A stretch of DNA of 64,000 nucleotides from Listeria goaensis (GTDB lineage Bacteria; Bacillota; Bacilli; Lactobacillales; Listeriaceae), in the NCBI RefSeq assembly GCF_900186125.1, contig NZ_FYBQ01000007.1, forward strand, positions 1 through 64,000, given 5' to 3'. A program made the translations under genes and the position numbers. Numbering within the stretch: the first letter of the stretch is position 1; each line of letters opens with the position of its first letter. The notes under the pieces were generated by a model, which was not told the DNA's origin, ran no database searches, and saw nothing but the letters and a program-made list of their open reading frames with translations. Below are positions 17,517 to 27,090 of the stretch, in pieces.

Positions 17517-19256
17517 TTACAACTGAATTGGTCGGTCCAGCTCGTACAAACGTTTGTAGCGCGGCGCAGAAGCCATCAGTTCGGCATGTGTGCCTTGCAT
17601 TAAAATATCGCCGTCTTCTAGGAAAAGCACCGAATTCATTTTCTCGGCGCCAACCAAATGGTGCGTTACCCAAAGTACGGATTTGCCTTCTAGCGTTTCA
17701 AAAATCGTTTGCAACAAATCGCGTTCCGTTATTGGGTCGAGGCCAACTGTTGGCTCGTCAAGAATGACGATGGGCGTATTTTGAAGCAAAATTCGAGCAA
17801 GCGCAATTCGCTGGCGTTCACCGCCTGAAAAGCGGGCGCCCATTTCGGACATCTGCGTCTTGTAGCCGTTTGGCATACTCATAATAAAATCGTGCATTTG
17901 CACTTTTTTAGCCGCCTCATAAACCTCTTCATCTGTTGCATTTTGATTGCCAAGACGAATGTTGTTGAAAACCGTTGTGCTAAAAAGGTGCGCTTTTTGA
18001 TTGAGCATCGCCACAACTTCTGGGATTTGTGGTCCGAGGTCGGCTGGGCTTGCGCCATTCATTGTGACTGCACCAGCATTTGGCACGAGCGCGCCTTGAA
18101 TTAGTTTTAGGAAAGTTGATTTTCCTGTGCCACTTCGGCCGATAATCGCCACTTTTTCGCCTTGTCGCAGTTCAAAATTAAAGTTTTTCAGCACAAAAGG
18201 GCTTTTTTCATTGTATTGAAACGAAAGATTTTCTGCCCGTAGCGTTACGTCCACCGTTTCGATTTGCGCTTTTTGCTCGATTTCCGCGTCGAAGTCAGGT
18301 AGCGTCGTGTCTTCGATTTTATCCAGCCGCAGAAGCGAATCTTGATACAGCGACTTGTCGCTTACGGCGCTCGATACGGGCACAAAAGCCTCACCAAGCG
18401 ACATGATAGCGAGCGTAAACGCGGCAATTAGCGTGCCTGAAATGGCTCCATCGCTCACTTCATTTGTGCTCCAGTAGACCATTAAAATGACCATCACACC
18501 AACAATTAGCTGGCTAAAAAAGTCGCGCCAATTGACGAAATGAAATTGCTTCGTCTCCACTTTCAAAAGTGCCGCTTCGTCCTTTTCATACCCCTCAATT
18601 AAACGCTTCTCGCGTCCGCTAAACATCCAGTCGCTAAGACCAAAAACCGCATCTGTAAACTGGCTGTATAGCCGATTTCGCCCTTGCTTTAAATAGGCAT
18701 TTTTCCCGCGCGCATACAAAATAGAAACGCCAGGTAGTACGAACACAAGCAAACCAATTAAAACTAAAATTAAAATCGCAAACGGAATCGAAAAGTAGCC
18801 GAGCGCAATGACAACGCCAGCATATAAAAACAAACTAATGACAGCCGGCAGCATCGTCGTCAAATAGAAATTTTGAATGTGTTCAATATCATCTGCGAGC
18901 ATGCCTAATATATCACCCGTCCGGTAGCGGGATTTAAGAAGTAGCGCCTGAGGTTCTAAAAGTCGATACAATCTGACGCGCATTTTTTCCAAAATCCGAA
19001 GCACTAACGAATGGCTGTTTAGCCGTTCGACATATTTGGAAACTGAGCGTAAAATTCCGAAAGCCCGCACGCCAACGCTTGCAACGTACACGGCCATAAT
19101 CGATTCCGGCATGAGCGACGATTTCGAGATGAGGTGCCCAGACGTGAACATGAGCGCTGCCCCCGCCGAAAATGTTAGCACGCCGAGGAAAATAACGACT
19201 AAAAAGAGGCCAAAATTCTGCTTAATATAAGGGCCAATCCAACTGTTTTTTAGCAT
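17517..19256 (-). CDS. cydD: ABC exporter subunit for cytochrome bd assembly (CydC-type domain)
   Basis: A 579-residue half-transporter: six membrane helices (about 15-300) and a nucleotide-binding domain with Walker A GRSGTGKST, signature FSGGERQRIALARILL and Walker B VILDEPTVGLD. With its partner it exports glutathione/cysteine-type thiols or handles haem for cytochrome bd assembly. It is the fourth gene of cydABCD; start and preceding stop overlap by one base (TAATG). Naming follows the Firmicute cydABCD order; similarity alone would call it the CydC subunit. Confidence 0.93.
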   Translation of the reverse strand: MLKNSWIGPYIKQNFGLFLVVIFLGVLTFSAGAALMFTSGHLISKSSLMPESIMAVYVASVGVRAFGILRSVSKYVERLNSHSLVLRILEKMRVRLYRLLEPQALLLKSRYRTGDILGMLADDIEHIQNFYLTTMLPAVISLFLYAGVVIALGYFSIPFAILILVLIGLLVFVLPGVSILYARGKNAYLKQGRNRLYSQFTDAVFGLSDWMFSGREKRLIEGYEKDEAALLKVETKQFHFVNWRDFFSQLIVGVMVILMVYWSTNEVSDGAISGTLIAAFTLAIMSLGEAFVPVSSAVSDKSLYQDSLLRLDKIEDTTLPDFDAEIEQKAQIETVDVTLRAENLSFQYNEKSPFVLKNFNFELRQGEKVAIIGRSGTGKSTFLKLIQGALVPNAGAVTMNGASPADLGPQIPEVVAMLNQKAHLFSTTVFNNIRLGNQNATDEEVYEAAKKVQMHDFIMSMPNGYKTQMSEMGARFSGGERQRIALARILLQNTPIVILDEPTVGLDPITERDLLQTIFETLEGKSVLWVTHHLVGAEKMNSVLFLEDGDILMQGTHAELMASAPRYKRLYELDRPIQL

Positions 19257-20977
19257 TAAATCTCCTCCAATTGGGCTTTAATTAGGTCATAGTAGAACCC
19301 TTTTTTTGAAACAAGTTCAGCGTGCGTCCCCGTTTCAACAATCGCCCCTTTGTCTAAAACGATAATTTGATCCATTTCGAGCATCCAGTGCAGGCGATGC
19401 GTTGCAAAAAAGACGAGCCGATTTTCGAACAAATCAAGCATCGGCTGTTTCAACTCATACTCCGTTTCGATATCCAGATGCGCAGTGGGCTCATCCATGA
19501 GCACGATTTGCCGGTCAGATAAAAACGCGCGCGCTAGCGCAATTCGCTGTTCCTGACCGCCACTTAGCGTTCGCCCAGCTTCCCCAACAACCGTTTCATA
19601 TCCCTCATCTAAATCTTCAATGAACGCGTTTAGTCCAGCCGCTTTTGCCGCTGATTTCACCGCATCATCTGCTGATTCTGGATGATAAAATTTGATGTTG
19701 CCAGCAATTGTGTCGTGGAACAAATACGGGTGCTGCGGAATATACGTCACTTGTTTCTGCCACGCATAATTGTGTAGCTTAACCGCGGTGCCATCAATTT
19801 GGATTTCGCCAGTTGTTGGTGCTAGAAAGCCGCTTAAAACGTCGATCATTGTAGATTTCCCAGCGCCAGTTGCTCCGATAATGCCAATTTTTTGCAAACC
19901 AGAAACGCCAAAATCAGCTTGGGCTAGCGATTCCTGATGCCCGTCCGCATAATTAACCGTGATGCCTGCTAAATTCAGCACAGAATCATTTGTGTACGCA
20001 GGCGCAGCCGTTCCTGCATTTTTTTCTTGCTGTGCTTTTCCTTCATCAATAATGGCTTGAATAACGCGCCCCGCCTCTTGTCCGTCGAGCGTTGCATGAT
20101 AATCGGACCCTAGCTCACGGACGGGTAGGAAGTATTCGGGTGCTAAAACTAAAATTGTGAGTGCTGGGCCTAGTAAGATTAAGCCGTCAATTAAGCCGAG
20201 CCCTAAGAATAACGCCACGACAGCGATAGAGAGCATTGTGAAGAAATCGAGTGCAAACGAAGATAAGAAGGCTACGCGTAGTGTCCTCATCGTTGCTTTT
20301 CGGTAGCTTGAGCTTGTGTCCGCAATGCTTCTTTCGTGACTATGGCTTAAACCTAGATACTTCAAGGTTTCAAGCCCTTTTAGCGAGTCAACAAAGTGGT
20401 TGGATAAAATCCGGTACGACTCAAATTGCGAGTCGGCTTGTTTCTTTGCTGCAAGACCTAAGATTATTAGGAATAAAATTAAAACAGGGAATGTAATGGC
20501 CAAAATTAAAGCGGACTTGCCGTCTTGTGTCAGCACATAAATCCAAATCATCACAGGAATAATCGCCATGTTGATAAACTTCGGCAAGAACAGCTCAATA
20601 AAACGCCTGAAGTCCTGTACGCCTTCCATGACCATCGTAACGACTTTTCCTGTTCCTTCTTCGCGCGTAAAACGCGGACCGAGGACGAATAAATTTTCAA
20701 GCAATTCTTCGCGCATCTTTTTCCCTGTATCAGAGGCGAACTTATAAACAATCGCTTTTTTCCATACATTTAAAAAATGGCGTACAAAAAGTGCTCCCGC
20801 GAAGAAAGCCATTTGTAACGCCACAGTAGACAAGGATGCACCATTAAAGAGCTTTGTAATCGCGCCTGACAGCATGCTTGCCATGACGATAATTGCCGCG
20901 CCTTGAACTATAGTCAACGCGGCAAGAATCGCAAGTATTTTTTTTATACCTTTATATTTAAAAATGTCTCTTCCCAT
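19256..20977 (-). CDS. cydC: ABC exporter subunit for cytochrome bd assembly (CydD-type domain)
   Basis: A 573-residue half-transporter with membrane domain first and a nucleotide-binding domain after about residue 330 (Walker A GATGAGKST, signature LSGGQEQRIALARAFL, Walker B IVLMDEPTAHLD). It pairs with the 17517-19256 product. Both junctions, with cydB and cydD, are one-base TAATG overlaps, which implies translational coupling through the whole operon. Named by operon position. Confidence 0.93.
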   Translation of the reverse strand: MGRDIFKYKGIKKILAILAALTIVQGAAIIVMASMLSGAITKLFNGASLSTVALQMAFFAGALFVRHFLNVWKKAIVYKFASDTGKKMREELLENLFVLGPRFTREEGTGKVVTMVMEGVQDFRRFIELFLPKFINMAIIPVMIWIYVLTQDGKSALILAITFPVLILFLIILGLAAKKQADSQFESYRILSNHFVDSLKGLETLKYLGLSHSHERSIADTSSSYRKATMRTLRVAFLSSFALDFFTMLSIAVVALFLGLGLIDGLILLGPALTILVLAPEYFLPVRELGSDYHATLDGQEAGRVIQAIIDEGKAQQEKNAGTAAPAYTNDSVLNLAGITVNYADGHQESLAQADFGVSGLQKIGIIGATGAGKSTMIDVLSGFLAPTTGEIQIDGTAVKLHNYAWQKQVTYIPQHPYLFHDTIAGNIKFYHPESADDAVKSAAKAAGLNAFIEDLDEGYETVVGEAGRTLSGGQEQRIALARAFLSDRQIVLMDEPTAHLDIETEYELKQPMLDLFENRLVFFATHRLHWMLEMDQIIVLDKGAIVETGTHAELVSKKGFYYDLIKAQLEEI

Positions 20978-21990
20978 TAATACGTCATTTTCTCCTTACT
21001 CGAAACGCGTTTACGGAAAACGTAGTAACTCCAAATTTGATAGCCGAGTACAAACGGTAATAGTGTTACCGATACAATGGTCATAACTGTTAAGGAGTAA
21101 TGTCCCGAAGCTGCGTTATGAATGGTTAAGTCAAATGCAGAGTCAATTGAGCTAATCATAACACGAGGGAATAGCCCTACGAAAATGGTTGCAACTGTTA
21201 ATGCTAAACCTAAGCCGCCAAATGTAAATGCAAATCCATCGCGATTTTTCCATAGGAAGAATGCGCATAGTAAGTACATCACTACTACGATACCAATTAA
21301 AGTTGGCACGAGAATTGGACGGGCTTGGAAAATATCTGTGTAAAAGAATGCTAGAACTACAAACACTACTAAAACAGGCACGGTGATGAACCAAACGCGT
21401 TTAGCCATGCGACGTGCGCGGTCTTGAATATCATCTTCCGTACGAAGCGTGATAAACATTAAGCCATGAAGTAGGCAAAGCATTGTAACGGTTAAGCCTC
21501 CCCAAACGGAGAAGACCGTAATGTAATCAAAGAATCCTGCATACATATCCATTTCGCTATTAATTGGCATACCTTGTACAAGACTTGAAAATAGGACACC
21601 TAGCAAGAACGGCGGTAAAATACTACCGAAAAAGATAACCCAATCCCAAAACTGACGCCAAGCGGCAGAATCTTTTTGACCACGGAATTCAAATGAAACA
21701 CCGCGACCGATTAAAGCAAGCAAGAACACAACGAGCGGAATGTAGTAACCGCTGAACATCGTTGCATACCAGTTTGGAAATGCGGCAAAAATGGCACCGC
21801 CAGCTGTAAGTAGCCACACTTCATTGGCATCCCAAAACGGACCAATTGTGTTCACTAACACGCGGCGCTCCAAATCATTGCGCGCCATGAAACGTGTAGA
21901 CATCCCTACACCAAAGTCAAATCCTTCTAGGAAGAAGAAACCGACAAATAATACTGCGACAAGTAAAAACCATAACTCATTCAGTGACAA
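20977..21990 (-). CDS. cydB: Cytochrome bd quinol oxidase subunit II
   Basis: Integral membrane subunit of about 337 residues with eight or more hydrophobic segments. The start is a TTG (SLNELWFLLVAVLFVGFFFL follows) after AAGGGGGCGAC and inside the end of cydA; the ATG ten codons earlier lacks a ribosome site. The N-terminal FFLEGFDFGVGM motif and FPNWYATMFSGYYIPL are diagnostic. With CydA it oxidises menaquinol and reduces oxygen to water at high affinity. Confidence 0.95.
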   Translation of the reverse strand: MSLNELWFLLVAVLFVGFFFLEGFDFGVGMSTRFMARNDLERRVLVNTIGPFWDANEVWLLTAGGAIFAAFPNWYATMFSGYYIPLVVFLLALIGRGVSFEFRGQKDSAAWRQFWDWVIFFGSILPPFLLGVLFSSLVQGMPINSEMDMYAGFFDYITVFSVWGGLTVTMLCLLHGLMFITLRTEDDIQDRARRMAKRVWFITVPVLVVFVVLAFFYTDIFQARPILVPTLIGIVVVMYLLCAFFLWKNRDGFAFTFGGLGLALTVATIFVGLFPRVMISSIDSAFDLTIHNAASGHYSLTVMTIVSVTLLPFVLGYQIWSYYVFRKRVSSKEKMTY

Positions 21991-23380
21991 TTTTGTCGCC
22001 CCCTTTATCAAATGGATCAACAGAAGTAGTCTCTACTTTATTTTCACCATAAGGTCCTTTTTTGATTTCGCGAATAAATAAATAGACGAGCACGATTAAC
22101 AGTAACGCGTAAATCGTTGAAAACGCGATTATCGAGAACAGTAGCGAGCCTGCCGATACGTTCGGCGACACGGCATCTGCCGTTTGTTGGTAACCAAATA
22201 CTACCCACGGTTGCCGTCCAATTTCTGTCATAATCCAACCCATTGAGTTGGCGATGAATGGGAATAAAATCATTGGTACCATTAAACGTAAATACCATTT
22301 TGTGTTCTCAAGATTTTTACGCCAAGCAAGCACCGCACCAATTAGTGCTGTTAAAATCATTACCATGCCGGCTAATACCATGATACGGAAACTCCAGAAT
22401 GAAGTTCGTACTGGCGGAATATAATCTCCCGGGCCATATTGTTCCTCGTATTGTTTTTGAAGCGAGTTCATGCCTTCTACGGAACCACTAAAGGTCGAAT
22501 AAGACAAGAAGCTTAGCGCATACGGGATTTCAATTGACCACGTATTTTTTTTGTTATCGACATCGATGCCGGCAATCATCGTCCAAGGTGCTGGGTCGGC
22601 AGTATCCTCCCATATACCTTCAGTTGCCGCCATTTTCATCGGCTGCGTTTTAACCAAATATTGGGCTTGTGAGTGTCCGCTGAAAGCTGTTCCAAAACCG
22701 CCAATAACTGCGATTACGAGTGCAATTTGGAAAGAGCGCTTGAAGAAAGCCACATCTTGCTTTTTAAGCATTTTGTATGCACTGACACCTGCAACGAAAA
22801 ACGCACCTGTTGCGAAAGCACCGAAAATAACGTGCGGAAACTCAACTAGTAGCTGGCCGTTTGTAATAAGCGCCCAGAAATCGTTCATTTCGGCACGACC
22901 ATTTTTAAATTCAAAGCCGACTGGGTGTTGCATAAATGAGTTGGCTGCTAGAATCCAAAAACTTGAAAGAATCGTTCCAATTGATACGAGCCAAATACAC
23001 GCTAAATGTAATTTTTTGCTGAGGCGATCCCAACCAAAAATCCATAAACCGATAAATGTTGACTCCATGAAGAATGCAAGTAAGGCTTCAATAGCTAGTG
23101 GTGCTCCGAAAACGTCCCCTACAAAACGGGAGTAGTCGGACCAGTTCATTCCGAATTGGAATTCCTGAATAATACCAGTTACGACACCGACTGCAAAGTT
23201 AATGAGGAATAAATGTCCCCAAAACTTTGTCATTCTTTTATAAACTTCTTTCCCTTTCACTACGTATAGCGTTTGCATGAGCGCAACCATAAAGACTAAG
23301 CCAATGGATAGCGGCACAAATAAAAAGTGAAAGATTGTTGTTGATGCGAACTGAAAACGGGCTAAAAACAATGTATCCAC
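21977..23380 (-). CDS. cydA: Cytochrome bd quinol oxidase subunit I
   Basis: Haem-carrying subunit of 467 residues. The start is a GTG (DTLFLARFQFASTTIFHFL follows) seven bases after AAGGAGGG; the longer frame upstream is promoter DNA. A haem-ligand histidine at H18, the QHPVGFEF and GRQPWVVFG motifs and a short Q-loop of the Firmicute kind are visible. First gene of cydABCD. Two Rex-like operators lie 90 and about 305 bases upstream, which suggests induction when NADH/NAD rises. Confidence 0.96.
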   Translation of the reverse strand: MDTLFLARFQFASTTIFHFLFVPLSIGLVFMVALMQTLYVVKGKEVYKRMTKFWGHLFLINFAVGVVTGIIQEFQFGMNWSDYSRFVGDVFGAPLAIEALLAFFMESTFIGLWIFGWDRLSKKLHLACIWLVSIGTILSSFWILAANSFMQHPVGFEFKNGRAEMNDFWALITNGQLLVEFPHVIFGAFATGAFFVAGVSAYKMLKKQDVAFFKRSFQIALVIAVIGGFGTAFSGHSQAQYLVKTQPMKMAATEGIWEDTADPAPWTMIAGIDVDNKKNTWSIEIPYALSFLSYSTFSGSVEGMNSLQKQYEEQYGPGDYIPPVRTSFWSFRIMVLAGMVMILTALIGAVLAWRKNLENTKWYLRLMVPMILFPFIANSMGWIMTEIGRQPWVVFGYQQTADAVSPNVSAGSLLFSIIAFSTIYALLLIVLVYLFIREIKKGPYGENKVETTSVDPFDKGGDKIVTE

Positions 23381-23754
23381 CCTTTTTCCCTCCTTTTTCT
23401 GCGTTTTAATTCTTTTTACGTTCTCCCTTAACCGAGTTTGTGAAAAACAATCTAAACAAGCTCCATTAGTTGTTATTTCATTCACAAAGATATGTAAAAT
23501 AAAAAAATTCGTCATTTCTCTTTTTCGGCTAAAGCAGAGTTTTCTAAATTAGAATAAGTTCTATATACAGTATATTTTATCCTATTTCGGCTTAAATTCA
23601 TTTAGTTCTTTAGTAGTCTTTTTTTTATTTTTCATTTTAATAAGAAATCAGCTTGTAAAGTATTGAACTCACTGTACCTTTGTTTTTGTTATTTTATTCA
23701 CAAAAAGTTTCAAACAGACATTTTAGTCTAAATTGGTAGAAAAGAACTACTAGA
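23381..23754. promoter_or_regulatory. cydA upstream region with two Rex-like operators
   Basis: 374 bases with no gene. TTGTTATTTCATTCACAA (23470-23487) and TTGTTATTTTATTCACAA (23686-23703) each match 12 of 14 fixed positions of the Rex site TTGTGAA-N4-TTCACAA, and differ from one another by one base. A separate perfect half site TTGTGAA lies at 23438-23444. In B. subtilis, Rex represses cydABCD through several such sites. Confidence 0.6.
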
Positions 23755-24228
23755 CTAACTCGGTTTCTCGGTTTTCTTGCGCTTTCTTAATTCCCGAAAA
23801 AAGTCCGTTAAAAGGGCGCCTGTTTCTTCTTCCAAAAGGCCGCTTTCTACTTCACAGACATGATTAAAGCGCTCATCTTGCAAGAGATTCATTAAAGTTC
23901 CAGCCGTTCCCGCTTTCGGATCTTTGGCGCCGTAATATACTTTCGCAATTCGGGAAAGCAAAATGGCACCACTACACATTGGGCACGGTTCAAGCGTTAC
24001 AAATAATTCGGCACCGGCGAGTCGCCAAGATTTTTGATTATGGCAAGCGTCTTGAATGGCCATCATTTCGGCGTGCGTCACAGCGTTTTGACTGGATTCT
24101 CGCAAATTATGCCCACGACCGATGATTTTTCCGTCTAGCACGACTACTGCTCCAATTGGGACTTCGCCAATTGCACCTGCCTTTTTCGCTTCATTGATCG
24201 CTTCGTGCATAAACCCGTTTTTATCCAA
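23755..24228 (-). CDS. tadA: tRNA-specific adenosine deaminase
   Basis: Converts A34 to inosine in tRNA-Arg(ACG). The 157-residue zinc enzyme has the HAE motif (THAEMMAIQ, H52 and E54) and PCPMCSGA (C82, C85). The start is TTG, with AAGAAGGTG six bases upstream. Follows cydABCD in the Listeria order; it is the last gene before synteny with L. monocytogenes breaks. Confidence 0.95.
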   Translation of the reverse strand: MDKNGFMHEAINEAKKAGAIGEVPIGAVVVLDGKIIGRGHNLRESSQNAVTHAEMMAIQDACHNQKSWRLAGAELFVTLEPCPMCSGAILLSRIAKVYYGAKDPKAGTAGTLMNLLQDERFNHVCEVESGLLEEETGALLTDFFRELRKRKKTEKPS

Positions 24229-24246
24229 AACCGCACCTTCTTTCTA

Positions 24247-24289
24247 GTTTTAGTGAAAATGACCCCGGCGATGGCCAGAGTCATTTTCG
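24247..24289 (-). terminator. Stem-loop after the LtaS-type gene
   Basis: GAAAATGAC...GTCATTTTC with an internal GGCC/GGCC-like extension lies between the LtaS-type stop and tadA. The T run after it is weak. Confidence 0.45.
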
Positions 24290-24293
24290 CGTT

Positions 24294-26240
24294 CTATTTT
24301 ATATCTGACGTCGAAACCTTATAATCTACTTTCGCAGGATTCGGGATTTTGAAATCTTCGCTTGGTTCATAGAAGCGCAACAAGTCACGTTGCATGATGT
24401 CGTCGGAAATCCGCAGCGCTGTTTCGGCGTAATGTTTTCTTTCCGTCACACGACTATTTTCTTCATTTGTTAGCTCTTCAACTGGTTCGCCTGTCTGCGT
24501 CAGGTAAACGGTGGAACCGATTTGAGCGAACTCGGAAGTAATCACATCGCCATTCCGGAATACAACTGTATCAGTTGGCTTATCGGAAAGCAGGCTATTT
24601 CCAAGTTGCAAGTATTTCGAGCCGTCGATGCCAAGTAAATGCTGAACAGTTGGTTGCACATCAATTTGCCCCGCTTGCGTTGTAATTTCTTTCCCCTTGA
24701 TGCCAGGCGCGTGGATGATAAACGGCACGCGTTGCAACTGCGCTTTATCAAACTCGGTTAGTTCTTCTTTTCCAAGAAGCGGTGCAAGCGTATCTAGGCG
24801 TGATTTCGAAATACCGTAGTGGTCGCCGTAAAGAACGAAAATCGTATTTTCATACAAGCCTTCTTTCTTCAAAGCGTCGAAAAATTCCTTAATCGCCTCG
24901 TCTGCATAATGCGCTGTTGAAAAATAATTATTAATTGTTTCATCTTTGGTTCCAGGATTCGCGAATTCCACGTCTTCTTCAAAAACAGGATACGGGAAAT
25001 GGTTGGAAACCGTAATGAATTTTGTTTGGAATGGCTGTGGCAATTGCTTCAGCATTTCCATGGACTGCTCATAAAACGGCTTGTCTTTTAGACCGTAGTC
25101 CGTTGAGTTCGCCTTGGTCAAATCATAGTAGCTAGAATCAAAGAAATAATCATAGCCAAAACGCTTGTAGGCATTATTGCGGTTCCAAAACGAGCCAATG
25201 TTCCCGTGAAACGCTGCCGACGTGTAACCTTGTTCATTCTTCAAAATTGCCGGCCCCGCCTGAAATTCATTCGTGCCGCCGTAAGTCGAAAATGCTGACC
25301 CTTGCGGAAGTCCAAATAGCGAATTCTCAATAAGGTTTTCCGCATCACTAGATTTTCCTTGCCCGGTTTGATGGTAGAAGTTGCTAAAACTAAACGAGTT
25401 TTCACTATTATAAAGTTGATTTAAGAACGGTGTTACCTCTTCGCCGTCCAATTTGTAATTAATCAAAAATTGTTGAATGCTTTCTAAATGCAAGTAGACC
25501 ACATTCCGTTTTTTCGCAACCCCAAAGTACTCATTGTCTGTACTCGTGCGGTTCGTATTCACAAAGTTCTCCGCCTCAGCCGTGTCCGAGCTTTCCGCTT
25601 GAACGCGCTTCTGCTGCGTTTTCATGTGCTTCACGCCGTCATAAGCCGTAAACGTGTTGACGCCCAAATATTTGACTAGATAACGCTGATCAAATGTCCG
25701 CGTAAGCAGTTGCGGGCGGTCGATCTCCGCCAGCGTAATATTTAAAAGAAGCATTCCTAGGCCTAAAACAACAGGAATAAGTTGAAACTTAAAAGCACGA
25801 CGCTTTTCCGCATATGGCTTCCCGTATTTTATTAGCGCAAACGTAATGAATACAAAATCGAGCCAATAAAGAATATCATGCCATTTTAGTAGGGCGAATG
25901 CGCTCCCGTTAAGGCCTTCCGAAACATTTCCAACATTCGTCATCAAATTAACCGACAAGAAGTCGCTAAACTCGCGGTAATAAAGCACGTTCGCATAAAG
26001 TAGCATGGAAAGTGCAAAATAAACAATAATGGCAATCGTTGTCCGAAGCTTTCGATTTGGAATCAAAAAGACTAAACTAAATATAATGAGTGCCATCGCA
26101 ATTGGATTAATCAGTAATAAGAAAATTTGAAATGCGCCTTCAACGCCTAAATTAAATTCCATAAAATAAACAATTTCCGTCTTTAGCCAAAACAGAAAAA
26201 CAGTTAGTAACAGTAATCGATTTGAAAGTAAATTCTTCAT
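24294..26240 (-). CDS. LtaS-type glycerophosphate transferase (serine in place of catalytic threonine)
   Basis: A 648-residue membrane enzyme: five N-terminal helices (to about residue 175) and an extracellular sulfatase-fold domain. It belongs to the LtaS/LtaP family that moves glycerol phosphate from phosphatidylglycerol onto lipoteichoic acid or its glycolipid primer. Metal-ligand motifs are seen in YLHLESIQQF (E253) and YGDHYG. The usual catalytic threonine in the GKT motif is a serine here (TGQGKSSDAE, S297). Start after GAGGAG; alone between modA and tadA. Whether it polymerises, primes or acts otherwise cannot be told. Confidence 0.85.
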   Translation of the reverse strand: MKNLLSNRLLLLTVFLFWLKTEIVYFMEFNLGVEGAFQIFLLLINPIAMALIIFSLVFLIPNRKLRTTIAIIVYFALSMLLYANVLYYREFSDFLSVNLMTNVGNVSEGLNGSAFALLKWHDILYWLDFVFITFALIKYGKPYAEKRRAFKFQLIPVVLGLGMLLLNITLAEIDRPQLLTRTFDQRYLVKYLGVNTFTAYDGVKHMKTQQKRVQAESSDTAEAENFVNTNRTSTDNEYFGVAKKRNVVYLHLESIQQFLINYKLDGEEVTPFLNQLYNSENSFSFSNFYHQTGQGKSSDAENLIENSLFGLPQGSAFSTYGGTNEFQAGPAILKNEQGYTSAAFHGNIGSFWNRNNAYKRFGYDYFFDSSYYDLTKANSTDYGLKDKPFYEQSMEMLKQLPQPFQTKFITVSNHFPYPVFEEDVEFANPGTKDETINNYFSTAHYADEAIKEFFDALKKEGLYENTIFVLYGDHYGISKSRLDTLAPLLGKEELTEFDKAQLQRVPFIIHAPGIKGKEITTQAGQIDVQPTVQHLLGIDGSKYLQLGNSLLSDKPTDTVVFRNGDVITSEFAQIGSTVYLTQTGEPVEELTNEENSRVTERKHYAETALRISDDIMQRDLLRFYEPSEDFKIPNPAKVDYKVSTSDIK

Positions 26241-26315
26241 CGTCATCTCCTCATAAAAAAATTCGAGTTATGTTCATGCTATCATGTTTTATGAGGCATG
26301 TAAAATAGAAACTGG

Positions 26316-27086
26316 TCAATCAATATTTAAAAACCCGTACTTCGCTAATACTTTTTGCCCTGCATCAGACGCCATATAATCTAAAAACTTCGCCACCTGA
26401 TCTGGCTCGTCAGCATCTTTCAACACGCCCGAATAATAGCCAATTTGTGAATGCAAATCGTCCGGCACAGCCTGCAAAACTTTTACATCTTTACTGATTA
26501 AAGCATCCGTTTTATAAACGAAACCCGCTTGCGCGTTGCCAGATGCGACGTAAGCAAGCGTTTGGCGAACGTCAGATGCGAGGACAAGTTCCTCTTTCAG
26601 TGCATCGTAAACGCCTAGATTTTCCATCGTTTCCTCTGCATATTTCCCAGCAGGAACAGATTCCGGATTACCAATTGCGATTTTATCAAAAGTTGGCAAC
26701 AATTTCGCGATATCTTTCGTATTCGTTTCCGCCGCATTTTTGCTCGGCACAATTAAAACGAGTGTATTTTTGGCAAACTGTTGTTTATCGGTTGTTTGCG
26801 CCTTTAAATCATCCATATCTTTTTCGCTCGCAAGTAACACGCCATCAATTGGTGCCCCGTTTTTTACGCGCTCTTTGATTTGGCCAGATCCAGCAAAATC
26901 AAACGTTAGCTTTACATTTTTATGCGCCTTCTCATAATCCGTTTTCACATCTTCCATCACATCTTTTAAGCTGGCCGCAACGGAAATGTGCAGTTCAATT
27001 GGCTTTTCGCTAGCCGTTCCAGCTTGGTTGCTGCAGCCTGCAAGCACGAATAAGACCGCGAAAAACAAAATGCTTACTTTTTTCAT
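26316..27086 (-). CDS. modA: Molybdate-type ABC transporter substrate-binding lipoprotein (ModA-like)
   Basis: A 256-residue periplasmic-binding-fold lipoprotein: signal peptide with lipobox VLAGCSNQ, then ISVAASLKDVMEDVK and TFDFAGSGQIKERVKNGAPIDG, the oxyanion-binding segments of ModA. LASDVRQTLAYVASGNAQAGFVYKTDA is the second lobe. No modB or modC permease/ATPase gene is next to it; instead it follows an Mga-like regulator by four bases on the same strand. It may serve a transporter coded elsewhere. Molybdate or tungstate is the usual ligand. Confidence 0.85.
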   Translation of the reverse strand: MKKVSILFFAVLFVLAGCSNQAGTASEKPIELHISVAASLKDVMEDVKTDYEKAHKNVKLTFDFAGSGQIKERVKNGAPIDGVLLASEKDMDDLKAQTTDKQQFAKNTLVLIVPSKNAAETNTKDIAKLLPTFDKIAIGNPESVPAGKYAEETMENLGVYDALKEELVLASDVRQTLAYVASGNAQAGFVYKTDALISKDVKVLQAVPDDLHSQIGYYSGVLKDADEPDQVAKFLDYMASDAGQKVLAKYGFLNID

Positions 27087-27090
27087 CAAA

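Noticed and set aside
22551-23135. 194-codon plus-strand frame inside cydA
   Set aside because: Antisense to cydA, no ribosome site, no recognisable domain.
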